A DNA stretch of 64,000 nt from Symbiodinium natans (GCA_905221605.1 CAJNDS010000247.1:186638-250637), one strand, 5' to 3'. Counted from the stretch's first letter, positions 43,621 through 55,062 are shown. Made by a program: numbers and translations. The notes: generated from the sequence alone by a model not told the origin.

Positions 43621-44835
43621 CGGATCGTTCCCAGCGTAATATGGATCCATACTAAGGGCAAGGCCTCCCTTAGCACGATGTAACTTGAAGTGCGTGTAGC
43701 ACAGACAAGGATTTCACTGCCCATGGCGAGATTCCCAGTGTCACCGAGAGCATGGCAAAGCGATGCGAGGCGGTGTACAATTATTCAATGGCTTTATAAT
43801 AAGAAGTGCCCGGATATCACTTTTTCCCGGTTGAGCAAAGGGGCTCAACCCAGACCAGAAGCTGTTGGGAGTTGGGATGAAGTTTTTCTCTTTTTTCCAT
43901 TCATTCAGAATTGTGAATTTCAGGCAAAAGTTAAAGGACTCCAACTCCCACGCAGGATCCGAGACCAAAGTTTGTCGTCATATCCAACTGCTTAGAGCAA
44001 GTGCCAAGGAGCACTACCCCAGTTGCACCTTAGTGTGCGGCTTGGTAGAACGGAAGCCCTGTGCACACTGGTCACGCATGATAACGCGCAGTTTTCAAAA
44101 CTCAGCAACGCCAATACGAGTGCAATGCTCGTCAATGCTCGTGAAGCCTTTTCAGCAAGTACTCCCAAGTACTTCTTCGGGCCGTGCACAGCGCCGCTTG
44201 CAATTGGGCAGCTGGGTGGATCGTGGACATCGCCGGAAGTGGGGGTACAGGCCATCATCAAGTTAGATCGAAAAGAATCGGAAAGATGCACATGGCAGCG
44301 CGTGACGTGGCCACTAAACCCCTGCGCCCAAGCCTCTCTTTGCCGCAGCCACCATGTGAACACCCCCACTGTTTGCTTTAAGCAAGTTCGCACTTCTGAG
44401 GTTGCGCGGCGCTCTCTGCTCAAGGAACTGCGACAGTCAAGTGCTAGCTGCTAACCTCAAAGCAGCTGCATCTCAATAATGAGGCCGAGCCATGCACCAG
44501 GTCATTACGACAGCAAGACATAGCAAGACCACTTCAAACTTCTTGCCCCAAAGCTCAGCCAGGGTTCCTTGCCGAATGAACAGGGCACACAAACATGCAG
44601 GGTTAGAAGCCTGATCACGACGCTTTTGCATTTCTTCACTTCAGAAGACAGCATGCACATCAACGCACACCTATAGACCCCAGACACAGAGGCTTCTGTA
44701 GAAAGAGAGAGTGAGAGAAAGCACCGGCACAATCGGAAAGAGCCTTCCATTTGGACATGCAGCTTGGGCGGCATTATAGATCATGCCCAATACAACCTGA
44801 CGCGACATCATGCCATTGCATGACGAGGCTTTGTC
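43620..44835. other. Unresolved, overlapping frames
   Basis: Frames at 43992-44454 are open on both strands without a recognised domain. No exon join was found. AG-rich microsatellite-like sequence occurs at 44700-44720. Confidence 0.25.
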
Positions 44836-45072
44836 ATGGAGCTAGACCGAAAGGATTGGCCTTTGTTTCCCCAGTCAGGCGTGAGGGTGCACAGTGTTTT
44901 TTTGTCTCGTGTCTGCGGTAGTTTGCCAGGTTATGACACCCAGGGGGCCAAACCGAAGCCATCCAAGGCACAACTGCACAAAGCCAATTCAGGGAGGGTT
45001 AGGAGCATGTTTGCTATGTTCCGTTTGGGCAACGCCAATGTGTTTGATCATGTTTCTGGTCATCTCTTCTGA
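44836..45072 (+). CDS. Possible exon, unidentified
   Basis: The 78-codon frame contains LPGYDTQGAKPKPSKAQLHK; the part after the AG near 44930 looks most like an exon. No domain. Confidence 0.3.
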   Translation: MELDRKDWPLFPQSGVRVHSVFLSRVCGSLPGYDTQGAKPKPSKAQLHKANSGRVRSMFAMFRLGNANVFDHVSGHLF

Positions 45073-45348
45073 ACGCCTCTCACAGTCCCACCCATGTAGT
45101 TCGAGCCCGAACTCTCCATCACACTTTTATCAAGATTGCATGTTGTCGAAAATGCCTTTTGAAGTGTCTCATGCTTGACAGCCATGGCAGTCCTTGCCAC
45201 GTGTTTGGCTTGCAGAACAAAGCCGACGGGGCATGGCTTCAACACACGCTATTTGTCACAGAGGGCTTTGCAACGTTCGCGTTTCGTCTGTGGTTCGGTC
45301 CTGCTGTATGCAGCAGAATTCTCGCAGATCGTCCACGCCTGACAGGAT

Positions 45349-45425
45349 GAGCCGCTCATGCTGCGGCGCAAGCGAAAGTACGAGAGCGAAGGCACGCATG
45401 GCATAGCTTCCGGGCCAGCAAAGGG
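45349..45425 (+). CDS. Basic exon, unidentified
   Basis: After CTGACAG the frame reads DEPLMLRRKRKYESEGTHGI. A basic patch like a nuclear localisation signal. No family was recognised. AT-rich non-coding DNA follows to about 45750. Confidence 0.35.
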
Positions 45426-46269
45426 TTCAATTGTGAGATCTGATCTTCGAATGTTGTATCAAACATTGGTGCATTACATATGCTATATACCTACCCAGTG
45501 TTGTGCATGTCTCATTGACATGACATGCTATCTCTATATGAATATACTGAATGCAATATACATGTATACAAAAAGTAGGGGTGTGAATATGCGCTTATAC
45601 ATCATATTACGTATTATTAGAGGTGAGGTGATATATTGTTTGTAGATGTTACATGACAAGCCGAGCCGTAGATCTTGTAATTTCTGTTCTATGTTTCGTA
45701 TTCTTAGATACGATTCTGCCTCCTACACGTATTATTCATTGTGATTTTTGCAAGAATGCGATCAAAAGCAAACACTGCGCGCTTGCAGCTCTCGGACTCA
45801 GCCGCAAATGCGACAGAGACGCAGGCATGCGGCGCACGGTTCGGGCCGTGCTGCTTGTGCATGTGGCGCCCTTGGCTTTCGTGCAACATATGCTCAGTAC
45901 AGATCCGGTGCGTGATGATGCTGTCTTAAGGTCAACTGTCACCCGCATGTCCTAGCTTTGCAGAGTCCATGCCTCTGAAGCGAATGCACGCAAAGAGATG
46001 AAAAGAGACACTTCGTAAGAAAGCTGCAGATGTTCATATGTTGCAACTTGGAGAGCGAAGGTGAGGGGGGATATGCCCTGCCTGGCGGCACACTACGCCC
46101 CGGTGAGTCAGAGAAGGATGGGCGCAGAGCTTAGCCGCCAAGTCCCATCAAGTACAGGTGCAAGAATGCATGGCATTTTTAACATAATCATGATTGTTCA
46201 GAGAGCAGTTCGTAGCTGTTTCGGTATCAGCAGCAAAACAGCTGTAGTAGTCGCCGGTGGTGTTTTCAG

Positions 46270-47126
46270 ATGTCTTGGGCTTAATTTGAAGCCGAGGCTC
46301 AATCGCAAGATGCGGCGCTTCATCTTCAATGCGGACCCAAACATGGTGAGCACTTGACTAGCTGGCTCTTAGCAGGGAATGAGGGAATGAGGTACCCCAT
46401 AAAGTCCCTTAAAGGGTAGGTGTAGGGCCCTAATTCCCTGATTCCCTGCTAAGAACCAGGAGGCTGGTGGATGAGCTTTGAGCACGATGGGCAAGAATTC
46501 ACTGCAGCAAGGTTTGTGAGTGGAAGATTGGTGACTTACTTTCCGTTTGGCCATCCACCAAGTTCAGTGCTCCGGAGTCAGGCATCATGCAACTGTCGGC
46601 AATGGAGCCAAAGAAATGAGCGGTTCTGCAACCTTTTCCAAGGTGGTGTCCAAGCTTCGATGGCACGGCCTACCCATACCTGCCGGGTTCTGAGCAACAT
46701 TGCCGCTTACTACATTGCCATCTCAACGGACATGCAAGCTTGTGAGTCAAGCAAGTTGTCAGCTACTGGTATGTGCGGCCTTGGAATTCGGGGGGATCGA
46801 GGCCTCCGCATGTAACCAGACCGAAAGAGTGCATCAAGGTCTATCAGGCAAGTGAGTCTCTCCGCACCTGAGCAAGCCAGTCTACGATTGCATGTGAATG
46901 TATTCTGTCAGGTGAATCTGCCGCAGAGATGTTTGTTTGCTGTGCCTCCGAAGGCAAAGCTTCTTCATCTTCGCAGTGGCAGCACAATGGATCAAAACAA
47001 ATCAGCGTGAAGTAAAGTAACTAACTACGCATTCATCTGCTTGAGCAGGACAAGCTTGTTGCAATCCCGTTCTTCGACCTACACGAAGATCCCGCTGCCG
47101 AGAACTTAAATATTCAGATTAGGTGA
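46270..47126 (+). CDS. Unidentified multi-exon gene, 3' end
   Basis: Exon candidates: 46270-46345 (LKPRLNRKMRRFIFNADPNM, then GT); 46463 onward (WWMSFEHDGQEFTAARFVSG, RLVTYFPFG, up to about 46760); about 46830-46850 (KECIKVYQ); about 46912-47008 (VNLPQRCLFAVPPKAKLLHL); last exon 47049-47126 (DKLVAIPFFDLHEDPAAENL and TGA). Upstream pieces may exist near 46065 (GYALPGGTLRPG). The exons at 46270 and 46463 flank a family G element, but I could not make their phases agree. No family was recognised. Confidence 0.4.
46363..46459. mobile_element. Short TIR element, family G copy 2
   Basis: CTCTTAGCAGGGAATGAGGG at the left, CCCTGATTCCCTGCTAAGA at the right, around a GGTACC...AAAGTCCC core. It sits between two exon candidates of the 46270-47126 gene. 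Confidence 0.8.
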
Positions 47127-47448
47127 AATGTCCTTGTTTCACCTTTGTGTTCGTTTTTCTCATGGTGGAACCTGCCTGCGTGCACAGATTAAGGGCTCTA
47201 GGGCTTAGGGCCGCTCAGTCCTGTGGGTGTCTACACGGCAGGCATATCCAGAGCTACGTGATATCCCTCAGCTGGTTTGCTCGGCGAATTTTAGGGCATC
47301 GACTTCTGGTTGTCTTGTTGCTCGTGCTTGCAAATCTCACAGTGATGGCATCAGCACATGCCCAGCCACACGTGGCTGAGAGCAGCTTGCCGCTGTGCCA
47401 GGTGAGTCGCTATGCGATTTCTCTGTACGAGCAGAACTGAGTCATGGC

Positions 47449-47865
47449 GCAGCCTGCTGGCGTCACCGCGCCTCCCAAGCCGCTTTGATGGCTGAAGAAG
47501 CTGCCACTTGCGTCACAGCGAAATTCAGAAACAGGATGAGAGAGGCCAAGGCGTGCTTATCGCCGTGCTGCTCTGACATGGCAACAATGCAGCGGGGCGG
47601 GAAAACAAGGCATTCACTGTTCGTGTCTGTCACTGAAGACGCAACTACTTGGAGGTTCATGGTACCTATTAACCAATTATAACTGTACTTATAACTGTAC
47701 TTCTAACTATATTGGGGCACTTAAGGGGCTTACAAGTACAGTCATAATTGGTTAAGAAGTACCATGAACCTCGAAGTACACTACGATGAAGTGCAGCATT
47801 GGGTTGGGCCCACAGCTCTTGGAGAGCTCGCATACGCAAGGCTCAGCAATTGCGACGCAAGCTAG
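47449..47865 (+). CDS. Two exons flanking a TIR element, unidentified
   Basis: Exon about 47470-47550 reads AALMAEEAATCVTAKFRNRM then REAK followed by a GC. The terminal exon, about 47780-47865, reads YDEVQHWVGPTALGELAYAR to TAG. The family D element lies between them. No family was recognised. Confidence 0.35.
47643..47778. mobile_element. Short TIR element, family D copy 3
   Basis: AACTACTTGGAGGTTCATGG at the left, CCATGAACCTCGAAGTA at the right, with second inner repeats built from ACCAATTATAACTGTACTTA and its complement. At about 136 bp it is longer than copy 1 because the TAACTGTACTT unit is duplicated. Confidence 0.85.
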
Positions 47866-47869
47866 GCCC

Positions 47870-48510
47870 TGTAGCGCAAAGGTGTGGTTAGTCACAAATA
47901 ACGGTACTTGTTGTGCACCACAGCGCTGCTCGAGAAGTTTTTCCCTCTCTTTGTCATGATATTAGGAAGAGAGACATAGGTACCGGCAAGGTCAGACGTT
48001 GCTGTGCCGGAATTTCGAAAGCACGTTCATGCGACACACTAATACATCGTTGTCAGGAAGATGTCGGGAATGTTGCGCTTGAATCCGCCCAGAGTCCAAG
48101 TTGGGCTTGTTTCTCGGTCATGGGAACCCTTCTTGATCAGGACTCTGCCTTCAGAAAAGAATTGAGCAATCGCTAGCATCCGCCTTGGCCGTCTGACCCA
48201 CATGTGGCCCCAGCATGCCCCAGCCCAAGGGGACCACATAACAACATAAACATAAGGATCCTACTATTGGGGTATAAGCGCCCCTACAAGTGGGATTCCG
48301 AAAAGCCCTGTTTGTATGATCCTTGTGTTTATGTAAGTGCTCCGCCTCCCAATTCACAATTCCCCCACACACAGGAGGGTTCTGGTCAGTTCCAAAGTTA
48401 TGTTCAAAGCAGCCAGAGGCTTCGGAGAATACAGCAGGGTAGATGAGCTTCGATGAGCAGTTCTGCGTCATTCTCGTGTCAGGAGCCAGGTTCAAAGAAA
48501 CCAGAAGGAG
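47870..48510. other. No gene seen; possible diverged element
   Basis: About 48215-48315 contains AAGGATCCTACTATTGGGGT, which resembles the interior of family A, but clear inverted ends were not found. The rest is intergenic or 5' flank of the WW-domain gene. Confidence 0.3.
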
Positions 48511-48744
48511 CAGTTGGGCAAAACTGCAGGCTGTGCATGGAGCTGCGCTGGCTCTATAGCCATAGCCCCAGCGATCTGCTTGGCGCGGAGCGTGCGCCGA
48601 AACCGACTGGCACGGAATATCTGTGCAGCCGGGACGTGCAGAAGTCAGTTTCGAGGAGCTTCTTCTCTGGGAGCTGCGAGGCGTTCCTTGTCATCCGTGA
48701 AGCTGGGCCGACGACCAGTTCCGGACGAGACAGGTTTGCCACCG

Positions 48745-50073
48745 ATGAGTGCAGATGGAGGTGGAGAAGATGAGTTCCAGGAATACTGGGAATGGTTTCA
48801 GAAGCCGCAGTCTTGGCCTGAGGGTTGGATTGAGAGGCGCACACACCCTCAAGTTGGAGTTCGACCATACTGGTACAACACCGGGACGCGGCAGACCGTC
48901 TTCGAGCCACCGGCATGCCTTGAGAACCAGAGTTCTGAGCCAATCCAGAGAAGAGAAGAACCGCTGGAGATAGAAGGTGCCGTAGCAGACCTTTCGGTCA
49001 AAGAGCTACGGCAGAAGCTGCAAGATCCCGAAGAGATCGAGCGTCTTGCGCTGACCGATGATGCACTTGCCTGTCGGGCAGTTTGGGAGTACGAGACATT
49101 TATCCCTCGTGTTCTTTCATGGCATGACTACCAGTATAACACCTTCTGGTTCTTTATCGACGATCGCGATGAGAAAGGCAAGCGCGGAGGGCGCGGCCAG
49201 GGTTTCTTCGGGGCCGAGGCAGACAAGAACAAGAAGATGTTTGCTCATCATGGTTTCTTCGAAGCGGTTGCAGAAGTTGCAAGCCAGCGACTTGAAAAGA
49301 TCCATCCGATCAACCTTGTTTACCTGTTGTGGACGTTTACTCGAGCAGGAGTCCGCGCTCAACGATTCTTCAACCAAGCCGCAGACCATTTTTGCAACGG
49401 TCTGCTGCCATCACTGGATCGCTGCGGCTTGGGAACTCTGGTGTGGTGTTACGCAAAGCAAAGGTTTCGGCATCACAGGCTTTTTGATGAAGCTGCCAAA
49501 GAGCTGCAGCGCGCTGTTCGCGTAAGGTCCCTTGCGCCCAGAAATTTTCAAAACACGATGATCGCTTTCCGCTGGTACGGGATGGGCCGTGCCTCCCAGC
49601 GATCGCTCATCGACATGCTAGCGGCCTGGCTTCCTCGGATGCTCGACGACCACGATGAGCGGAGGCCGAAGTTGAGGCCGCGTGATTCAGTGATGCTGTC
49701 ATCTCTCGCTGAGTATATTGCAAGTTCGGATGTGGAGCGGCCAGGCCTGATGTCATGTTCTCGTACACGTGCAAAGACGGTGCCGCACCCAACATGGGGT
49801 CAAGCATCACACGACATGATGGTGCATCAAGCAGAAGATTGCAGATGCGTGCTCTCAGATGCTGAGTTTACACGAGGCTCCGTAGTACCAGCCGATTCTT
49901 TCCGCATCAGTGGTCTGGTGCTTAAGTTGCCCTTTTCACTTTTCCCTTTCATGTCCACGGCTTCGGCAATGCAGGGCTCAGTCGTTGTTGCAAAAGGTCT
50001 GAATGTCATTGCTCGTGGCTTCGTGCACTTGGATGCCAGCAGCGAGCCCGTTGAGGCGCTGAAACCGTATTAA
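48745..50073 (+). CDS. Intronless WW-domain and helical-repeat protein
   Basis: From ATG 48745 the protein is 442 residues; the frame is open upstream to 48514, whose product RRSLSSVKLGRRPVP could be part of a targeting presequence, so the start is uncertain. Residues about 20-56 look like a WW domain: WPEGWIERRTHP, then RPYWYNTGTRQTVFEPP. Residues about 165-340 are repeated helix pairs of the type LVYLLWTFTRAGVRAQRFF, LGTLVWCYAKQRFRHHRLF and NTMIAFRWYGMGRASQ. These resemble heptatricopeptide/OPR-like repeats found in organellar RNA-processing proteins of alveolates and algae, so an organellar RNA role is inferred. WW domains bind proline-rich partners. It is the longest uninterrupted coding sequence in the window and ends at TAA. 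No C-terminal RAP domain was recognised. Confidence 0.72.
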   Translation: MSADGGGEDEFQEYWEWFQKPQSWPEGWIERRTHPQVGVRPYWYNTGTRQTVFEPPACLENQSSEPIQRREEPLEIEGAVADLSVKELRQKLQDPEEIERLALTDDALACRAVWEYETFIPRVLSWHDYQYNTFWFFIDDRDEKGKRGGRGQGFFGAEADKNKKMFAHHGFFEAVAEVASQRLEKIHPINLVYLLWTFTRAGVRAQRFFNQAADHFCNGLLPSLDRCGLGTLVWCYAKQRFRHHRLFDEAAKELQRAVRVRSLAPRNFQNTMIAFRWYGMGRASQRSLIDMLAAWLPRMLDDHDERRPKLRPRDSVMLSSLAEYIASSDVERPGLMSCSRTRAKTVPHPTWGQASHDMMVHQAEDCRCVLSDAEFTRGSVVPADSFRISGLVLKLPFSLFPFMSTASAMQGSVVVAKGLNVIARGFVHLDASSEPVEALKPY

Positions 50074-50950
50074 AAAACACGAGTAAACATAAGAATAGCA
50101 AAAAAGTATATTATTATAATTATGAAACAGGGTCCGGGGGCTTCAGTGGGTTTACGATGGTTCACGTGAGACTCTTTGAGGCATGCCTTGCCTCCATGAC
50201 AGACTACGTGCTCCGGAGCGCACGGCGCTCTCCAGCTTGCACCTCAGCACGTTGCGCACCCACAATGTACTCTAGCGGCCGGACATCTCCGAACCAAATG
50301 TTGCGTATGTCGCCAGACGTGGATGCGGACCGACGGCGATGTCGCAGTCTTCACCACAGTTGTGGCTGAGGACTTCCACTTTTGATCTACAAAGCATAAG
50401 TCAATGAGTCCGGGGACGCCTTGAAAGTTCTTGTTACTAAGTTGCTCCCGCTTGAGCGAACAGCACGGAGGTTAAGGGCTAGCAGCCATGTCGGAAAGTG
50501 CTCAACGATCCAATTGTTCATGACAGGCCGTTGTCAAGGGCTGGCCCAGTGCACCAGGCTTGCTCTCAGAGCTGGAGGACCGGCTGGGAGAGCTGTGCAA
50601 TGTCGTGCGACGCTAGTAATTCTTCACCGATGTGCTGCGCCGGGATTAGGGTTTAGGGTTTAGGGTTTAGGGCGAGAAAAGGCCGAGCTGCCGCTGGTAC
50701 GACGGGGAGCAAGGCAGCGGGAGCTGGAGCCTTAGAAGTTGAGGCAGAATACCTGAGTCCGATGTATCACTACTATTTGCTTATACGAGCCCCAAAAGAA
50801 TAAAAACAATGAAAAAACAGTATTCCCCATATCACCCTTAATAAGGAAGAATATTTTTTCGGGTTTCTTAAGCAACTAGTAGAACAGCTCCGAGGTTATC
50901 CCAGCTGGAAGATGCTTTAGAGCGGGCCCGGAGGCCTTTTTTTGCATGTC
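50074..50950. other. 3' flank and unresolved exons
   Basis: AT-rich DNA directly after the stop (50074-50130). A coiled-coil-like exon near 50560-50610 reads LLSELEDRLGELCNVVRR and ends at TAG, so another short gene or a misplaced frame may exist. A TTTAGGG tract is at 50648-50671. Confidence 0.3.
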
Positions 50951-50984
50951 GGTGATTGATGTTGCAACGGTTGAAGGCCGATGC

Positions 50985-52264
50985 CCGTGTTTCCTCAAAG
51001 CACCCAAGAGACAGCTTCTGCCAGGACTTCGTGAACGACCCCATTCGTTTTCAGCCTGTTGCTACGCAAACAGAAGTTCGTATCAGCATCGGTCAGCCGT
51101 TGATGTTCGCACTCATACCAGCACAGCAGGGCCTGGTTCGCTTCGGCCCAAGAAAGCCTATGACTTCGAAAAAAGCCAGTGCAACAAATGGCCCTCAAGC
51201 TGCTAAGCCCAATGTGTTGTTAGCCGTGAAGCGATGCTGGTATCTCATGAGGAAGAGCTCTGACTGCACTCAAAGCCGCACAATAGATGCCAGCGCGCAA
51301 GTGGCCATGGGGCAAGGAGCTGCACATGTGCAGGCAAGCGAACATACAACATGACCAGCAGCTGCAAGAAGCTCAAGACACAAGTGTACGGTTCCAGACG
51401 TGAGTTCTGCGTCCAGACCGAGTTCTAGCCGTCTTGCCGTCTTGCCTTGCTTTCCCAAGACCTTCCCGGTGCTTTTCAGGCAGATGCCCCAACGGAGGAC
51501 AGGCCACCGACTGGGTCAAGTTGCTCTGGGCAGACTCTGGGCACCTTCATCGCAGCACACTATAATTTGACGCGCCCTGCGTGTTTTTGTGCATGGCCTC
51601 GGACTGTGCTTGTGAATGCGCTGGCTGCCACACTGGTAGGGTTCTTACGGTATACACAAGGACTTATAAGTATTTTGAGAGGACAGTTCTGTCGGTGCTC
51701 CTGGCAGGTGCGGGTTTTCTGCGGAGGAGTACACGCGATTGAAGAAGACTCTTCACATCACAGACGGGTCTGCAACTTATTTAGGGACCGTAAACGCAGG
51801 TGACTCTCCGGGTCCCTGCTCAGACATGGACACACGGCCTCAGGCACAACGCAAGAGTGGAGCTCGCCGATTATGACGCATCCTTACAATACAAGTTCCA
51901 GTGATATCCATGGTGTTTTGGGATCGGGTCGACATTGCAGCGTCTTCAAGAAGGGAATGTCTGGCACCACCTGCGAGGTTGCGTGCTTCCCCAGCCATTT
52001 GCGCCTGAATACCTGGAGCAAGTTGTGGCACATGGTCAGTATTGCAGCTTCTGCTGAAAACTAGCAGCTGTAAATCTGTGCTGAACAAGACAAGGTCCAT
52101 TTGTACAACCCCTCTTCTTCTACTTCAGCAAGGACTCCCTCGTCATACCTTACGCAGCCGTGCTTAAATGTGTTCTGTCTGCACCTTACTGCCACTTGTG
52201 CAGGAACGAGTGGGTGAAGGATCTGCTCCATGGAGCCTTGCCTTCAACCTACCAGCAGTGCTGA
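50985..52264 (+). CDS. Unidentified multi-exon gene
   Basis: Exon candidates: about 50985-51200 (FVNDPIRFQPVATQTEVRIS, then QQGLVRFGPRKPMTS); 51941-about 52040 (RLQEGNVWHHLRGCVLPQPF then APEYLEQVVAHG); and a terminal exon 52204-52264 (NEWVKDLLHGALPSTYQQC and TGA). The first has a competing open frame in another register. No family was recognised. Confidence 0.4.
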
Positions 52265-52660
52265 AGTAATAGTACGTCGGCCATCGTCGGCTCGGCCCAT
52301 CCCTAGGGCCCTAGGTACTCAGGGACGGGGAGGAGATTGGGGCACCTTGCAGGGCGACTTGTGATATACTCGGCCACTGTGAAGGGAGAAGTGCTGCCGG
52401 CCCTAGGGGGCTTGCAGAAAGGGTGGGTAGGGCGGAGCCGGTGGGGCTTGGGACAGGTCCTGAGGCAGTTCTCAGGGAGGCCAGCGGAAGTCCCAAACCA
52501 GTCAAGCGCCCCAGAAGCTCGAGAGAGCAAAACGCAAAACAGGTTTTTTGCGTTGCGTTGCTTTGGGGAACCGGGCAGTTCTTTGGATCCCGCGATGTCC
52601 CGTGCGAAGGCTGAAAGACTGTGGCAGACTATTTGTTAATTTTCTGTGGTTCCTCTCACA

Positions 52661-52703
52661 ACTTGCAAACGGCTTCCCTGCACTCAGGAAGCCGTTTGCA
52701 AGT
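52661..52703. repeat. Perfect 17-bp inverted repeat (hairpin)
   Basis: ACTTGCAAACGGCTTCC, a 9-base loop, then GGAAGCCGTTTGCAAGT. Perfect arms in an otherwise unassigned stretch. It belongs to none of the TIR families seen here. Confidence 0.9.
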
Positions 52704-52835
52704 GGTCTCTCGCAAGCTGCAAAAGCAACAGGCCTGTCCTGGTCGGGCCCTGAGGTTTCCGCGGTTCGAGCGCCTTCCAGGAACCCCTGAAACCCTAAAC
52801 CCTAAACCCGGCGACTGTCGCATCCTGTGCCACAG

Positions 52836-53182
52836 GAGTCAGCTGCTTCAGGCCTGGGACTCACACTTGAGCTCGGGTTGTTCAAGTTGTTTCCCATGTA
52901 TGAGAAAGTATCGCCAGGTCTGGCAAGAAACGCATCAAACGCAGGCCCCCTTTCGAACATCGTGCTGAATAGCCAAAGGCTCCAATGTAGTTCCTCTTTG
53001 GGTTAGCCTTTGGGGATTCTGGTCTACCACCCCAAAAAGGTACTACATAGGAGCCTTTGGGTAAAGAGTATCAAGATGAGAGCTTTCACGTCCGTGGCCG
53101 TCGTTGCGAGGAGCCCGCGGGGGTTGTGCCGGATTCCCCAGGCGACCTGGCAGAGCTTGTCCATGCGATGAAGAATGGATGA
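52836..53182 (+). CDS. Two exons flanking a family B element, unidentified
   Basis: Exon from 52836 reads SQLLQAWDSHLSSGCSSCFP then MRKYRQVWQETH and is open to about 52968. The second exon, 53067-53182, reads YQDESFHVRGRRCEEPAGVV then DLAELVHAMKNG and TGA. The element at 52973-53061 fills the gap. The family was not recognised. An exon-like ALLPKSWE at about 53281 may be a further piece. Confidence 0.4.
52973..53061. mobile_element. Short TIR element, family B copy 3
   Basis: CCAAAGGCTCCAATGTAGTT at the left, ACTACATAGGAGCCTTTGGG at the right, 89 bp. The inverted ends pair almost perfectly over the outer 20 bp. Confidence 0.9.
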
Positions 53183-53184
53183 AG

Positions 53185-54230
53185 ATGTGGCTCAAAGTTC
53201 ATCATCCTGCTTTTTCTACATGTTTTTTTGTTGATGTATTTTCCATTATTTTCCCATACTATTAAATATACTCTACTGCAGGCCCTGCTGCCCAAGAGCT
53301 GGGAGCCATGGAGATCCATTGCATGAATCGGATGCGCATCCGTCATTTTGCGAATCTGTTTTGGAGTCGCATGTGAGGTTGGGCCTATTCTTAGAGCTGG
53401 CCCTGACTTTGCAAAGCTGCCATGAGTTTACAAAGGCCGCTCCGACGGCCTGTGGCTGGCAGGTTGTGATTGCGTGTTCTTAGGGTTTAGGGCTTAGGGC
53501 TTAGGGTTGAAGGCCGGGGGGTGTCGGGGATGGTGACGAACGGCACGTGAAGCTATGCAGTGTTGTGTTTGTGGGGATCATCTCAACTGGTCATGGCACA
53601 AGACAAGTCCTTAAACTCCCGCCTTGGCCATGGTTTCTGCAGTCTTGGTATGTCCGGGTTTCGCTTGACAACCCGGGTGCTGCCCACCCGCGGGCCTGCT
53701 GTAGCAACACCCCTAAACCCTAAACCCTTAGGCCCTAAACCCTAAACCCTAAACCCCGCACGATTGAAGACTTGCACTGAGCGAGCCAGGTGCTTTTGGT
53801 CATCCTTTGCAGAACGGTCGCCGGAGTCATGTGAGGAGGCCGATGCCCTGCTCGCGCCCCTCAAAGTCACGGGCGCAGGGACCTGTTGGGCCCAAGGGTT
53901 TAGGGTTTAGGGTTTAGGGTTTCGGGTTTAGGGTTTAGGATTTAGGGACGGTTTAGGGTTTAGGGTTTAGGGTCCTGGTGTCGTACCTAATTGTACACCG
54001 ATGCTGCGATGCCTTTCCAACTGAGTGAGCTTCTGCCCGTTGACTAGGAAAGAAGTGTAGCTATACCTTGTTCGCAGCATTGCGCTCAATGAGGACATTG
54101 CGTATTTGACTTGCAACTGTCCATGGTTTCGGACTTGCAGGGACTTGCAGCGGCTGCAGTAGCAGCAGTGTTGCCAGTAACTACAACAAGATCGTTAGAA
54201 GCCGCTGTGTCTTGAAATAGTTTAACGGTG
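53185..54230. other. Mostly non-coding, with telomere-like tracts
   Basis: Telomere-like tracts at 53482-53505, 53711-53758 and 53895-53975 (both orientations). One exon-like frame, about 53813-53875, reads SPESCEEADALLAPLKVTG. Nothing else was recognised. Confidence 0.35.
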
Positions 54231-54231
54231 G

Positions 54232-54965
54232 TGGTGGGGGGGGGTGGAGGTGGGGGGGGGTGGAGGGGGTGGGGGGGGGGTTGGGGGGGTGGGGGGGGGG
54301 TGGGGGGGGGGGTGGGGGGGGGGGGGTGGGGGGGGGGGGGTGGGGGTGGAGTGGGGGGTGTGGGGGAGGGTGGGGGGGGGGGGTGGGGGAGGGGGGGGGT
54401 GGGGGCGGAGGTGGGGGCGGGGTGGGGGGGGGGGGGGGGGGGGGGTGGGGGGGGGGGGGGGGGGGGGGGTGGGGGGGGGGGGGGGGGGGTGGGGGGGGGG
54501 GGGGGGGGGGCGTTGGGGGGGGGGTGGGGGGGGTGGGGGGGGGGTGGGGGGGGTGGCGGGGGGGGGTGGGGGGTGGGGGGGTGGGGGGGGGTGGGGGGGG
54601 GGTGGGGGGGGTGGGGGGGGGGTGGGGGGGGTGGGGGGGGGGGTGGGGGGGGGGTGGCGGGGGGGGGGTGGGGGGGGGTGGGGGGGGGTGGGGGTTGCGG
54701 GGGTGGGGGGGGAGGGATGGGAGGGGGGGTGGGGGGGGGGTGGGGGGGGGTGGGGGGGGGGTGGGGGGGGGTGGGGTTTGCGGGGGTGGGGGGGGGGTGG
54801 GCGGGGGTGGGGGGGTGGGGGGGGGGGGGTTGACGGGGGGTGGGAGGGGTGGGGGTTTGCGGGGTGGGGGTGGGCTGGGGGGGGGGGGGTTGTGGGGGGG
54901 GGGGGGGGGGTTGGGGGGGGGGGGGTTGGGGGGGGGGGGGTTGGGGTTGGGGTTGGGGGGGGGGC
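54232..54965. repeat. G-rich low-complexity tract, about 0.73 kb
   Basis: Runs of 5-25 G separated mostly by single T, less often by A or C. This strand asymmetry gives poly-Gly frames on + and poly-Pro frames on -, none credible. Very high G-quadruplex potential. Confidence 0.97.
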
Positions 54966-54984
54966 ATGGAGTTACCCATTTCAA

Positions 54985-55062
54985 CCCAAAAAGTGCAAAA
55001 TAAAATTGTGCTACCCAGACACCTACAGCCCGAGGCCTCAGCGGATTAGTAAGCACGGGTTC
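54985..55062. repeat. Tail motif shared with 24880-24965
   Basis: CCTACAGCCCGAGGCCTCAG then CGGATTA closely matches the sequence after the G-rich tract at 24710-24930. In both places a G-rich tract precedes it. GGGTTCAAG just downstream recalls a tRNA B box, so a SINE-like origin is possible but unproven. Confidence 0.45.
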
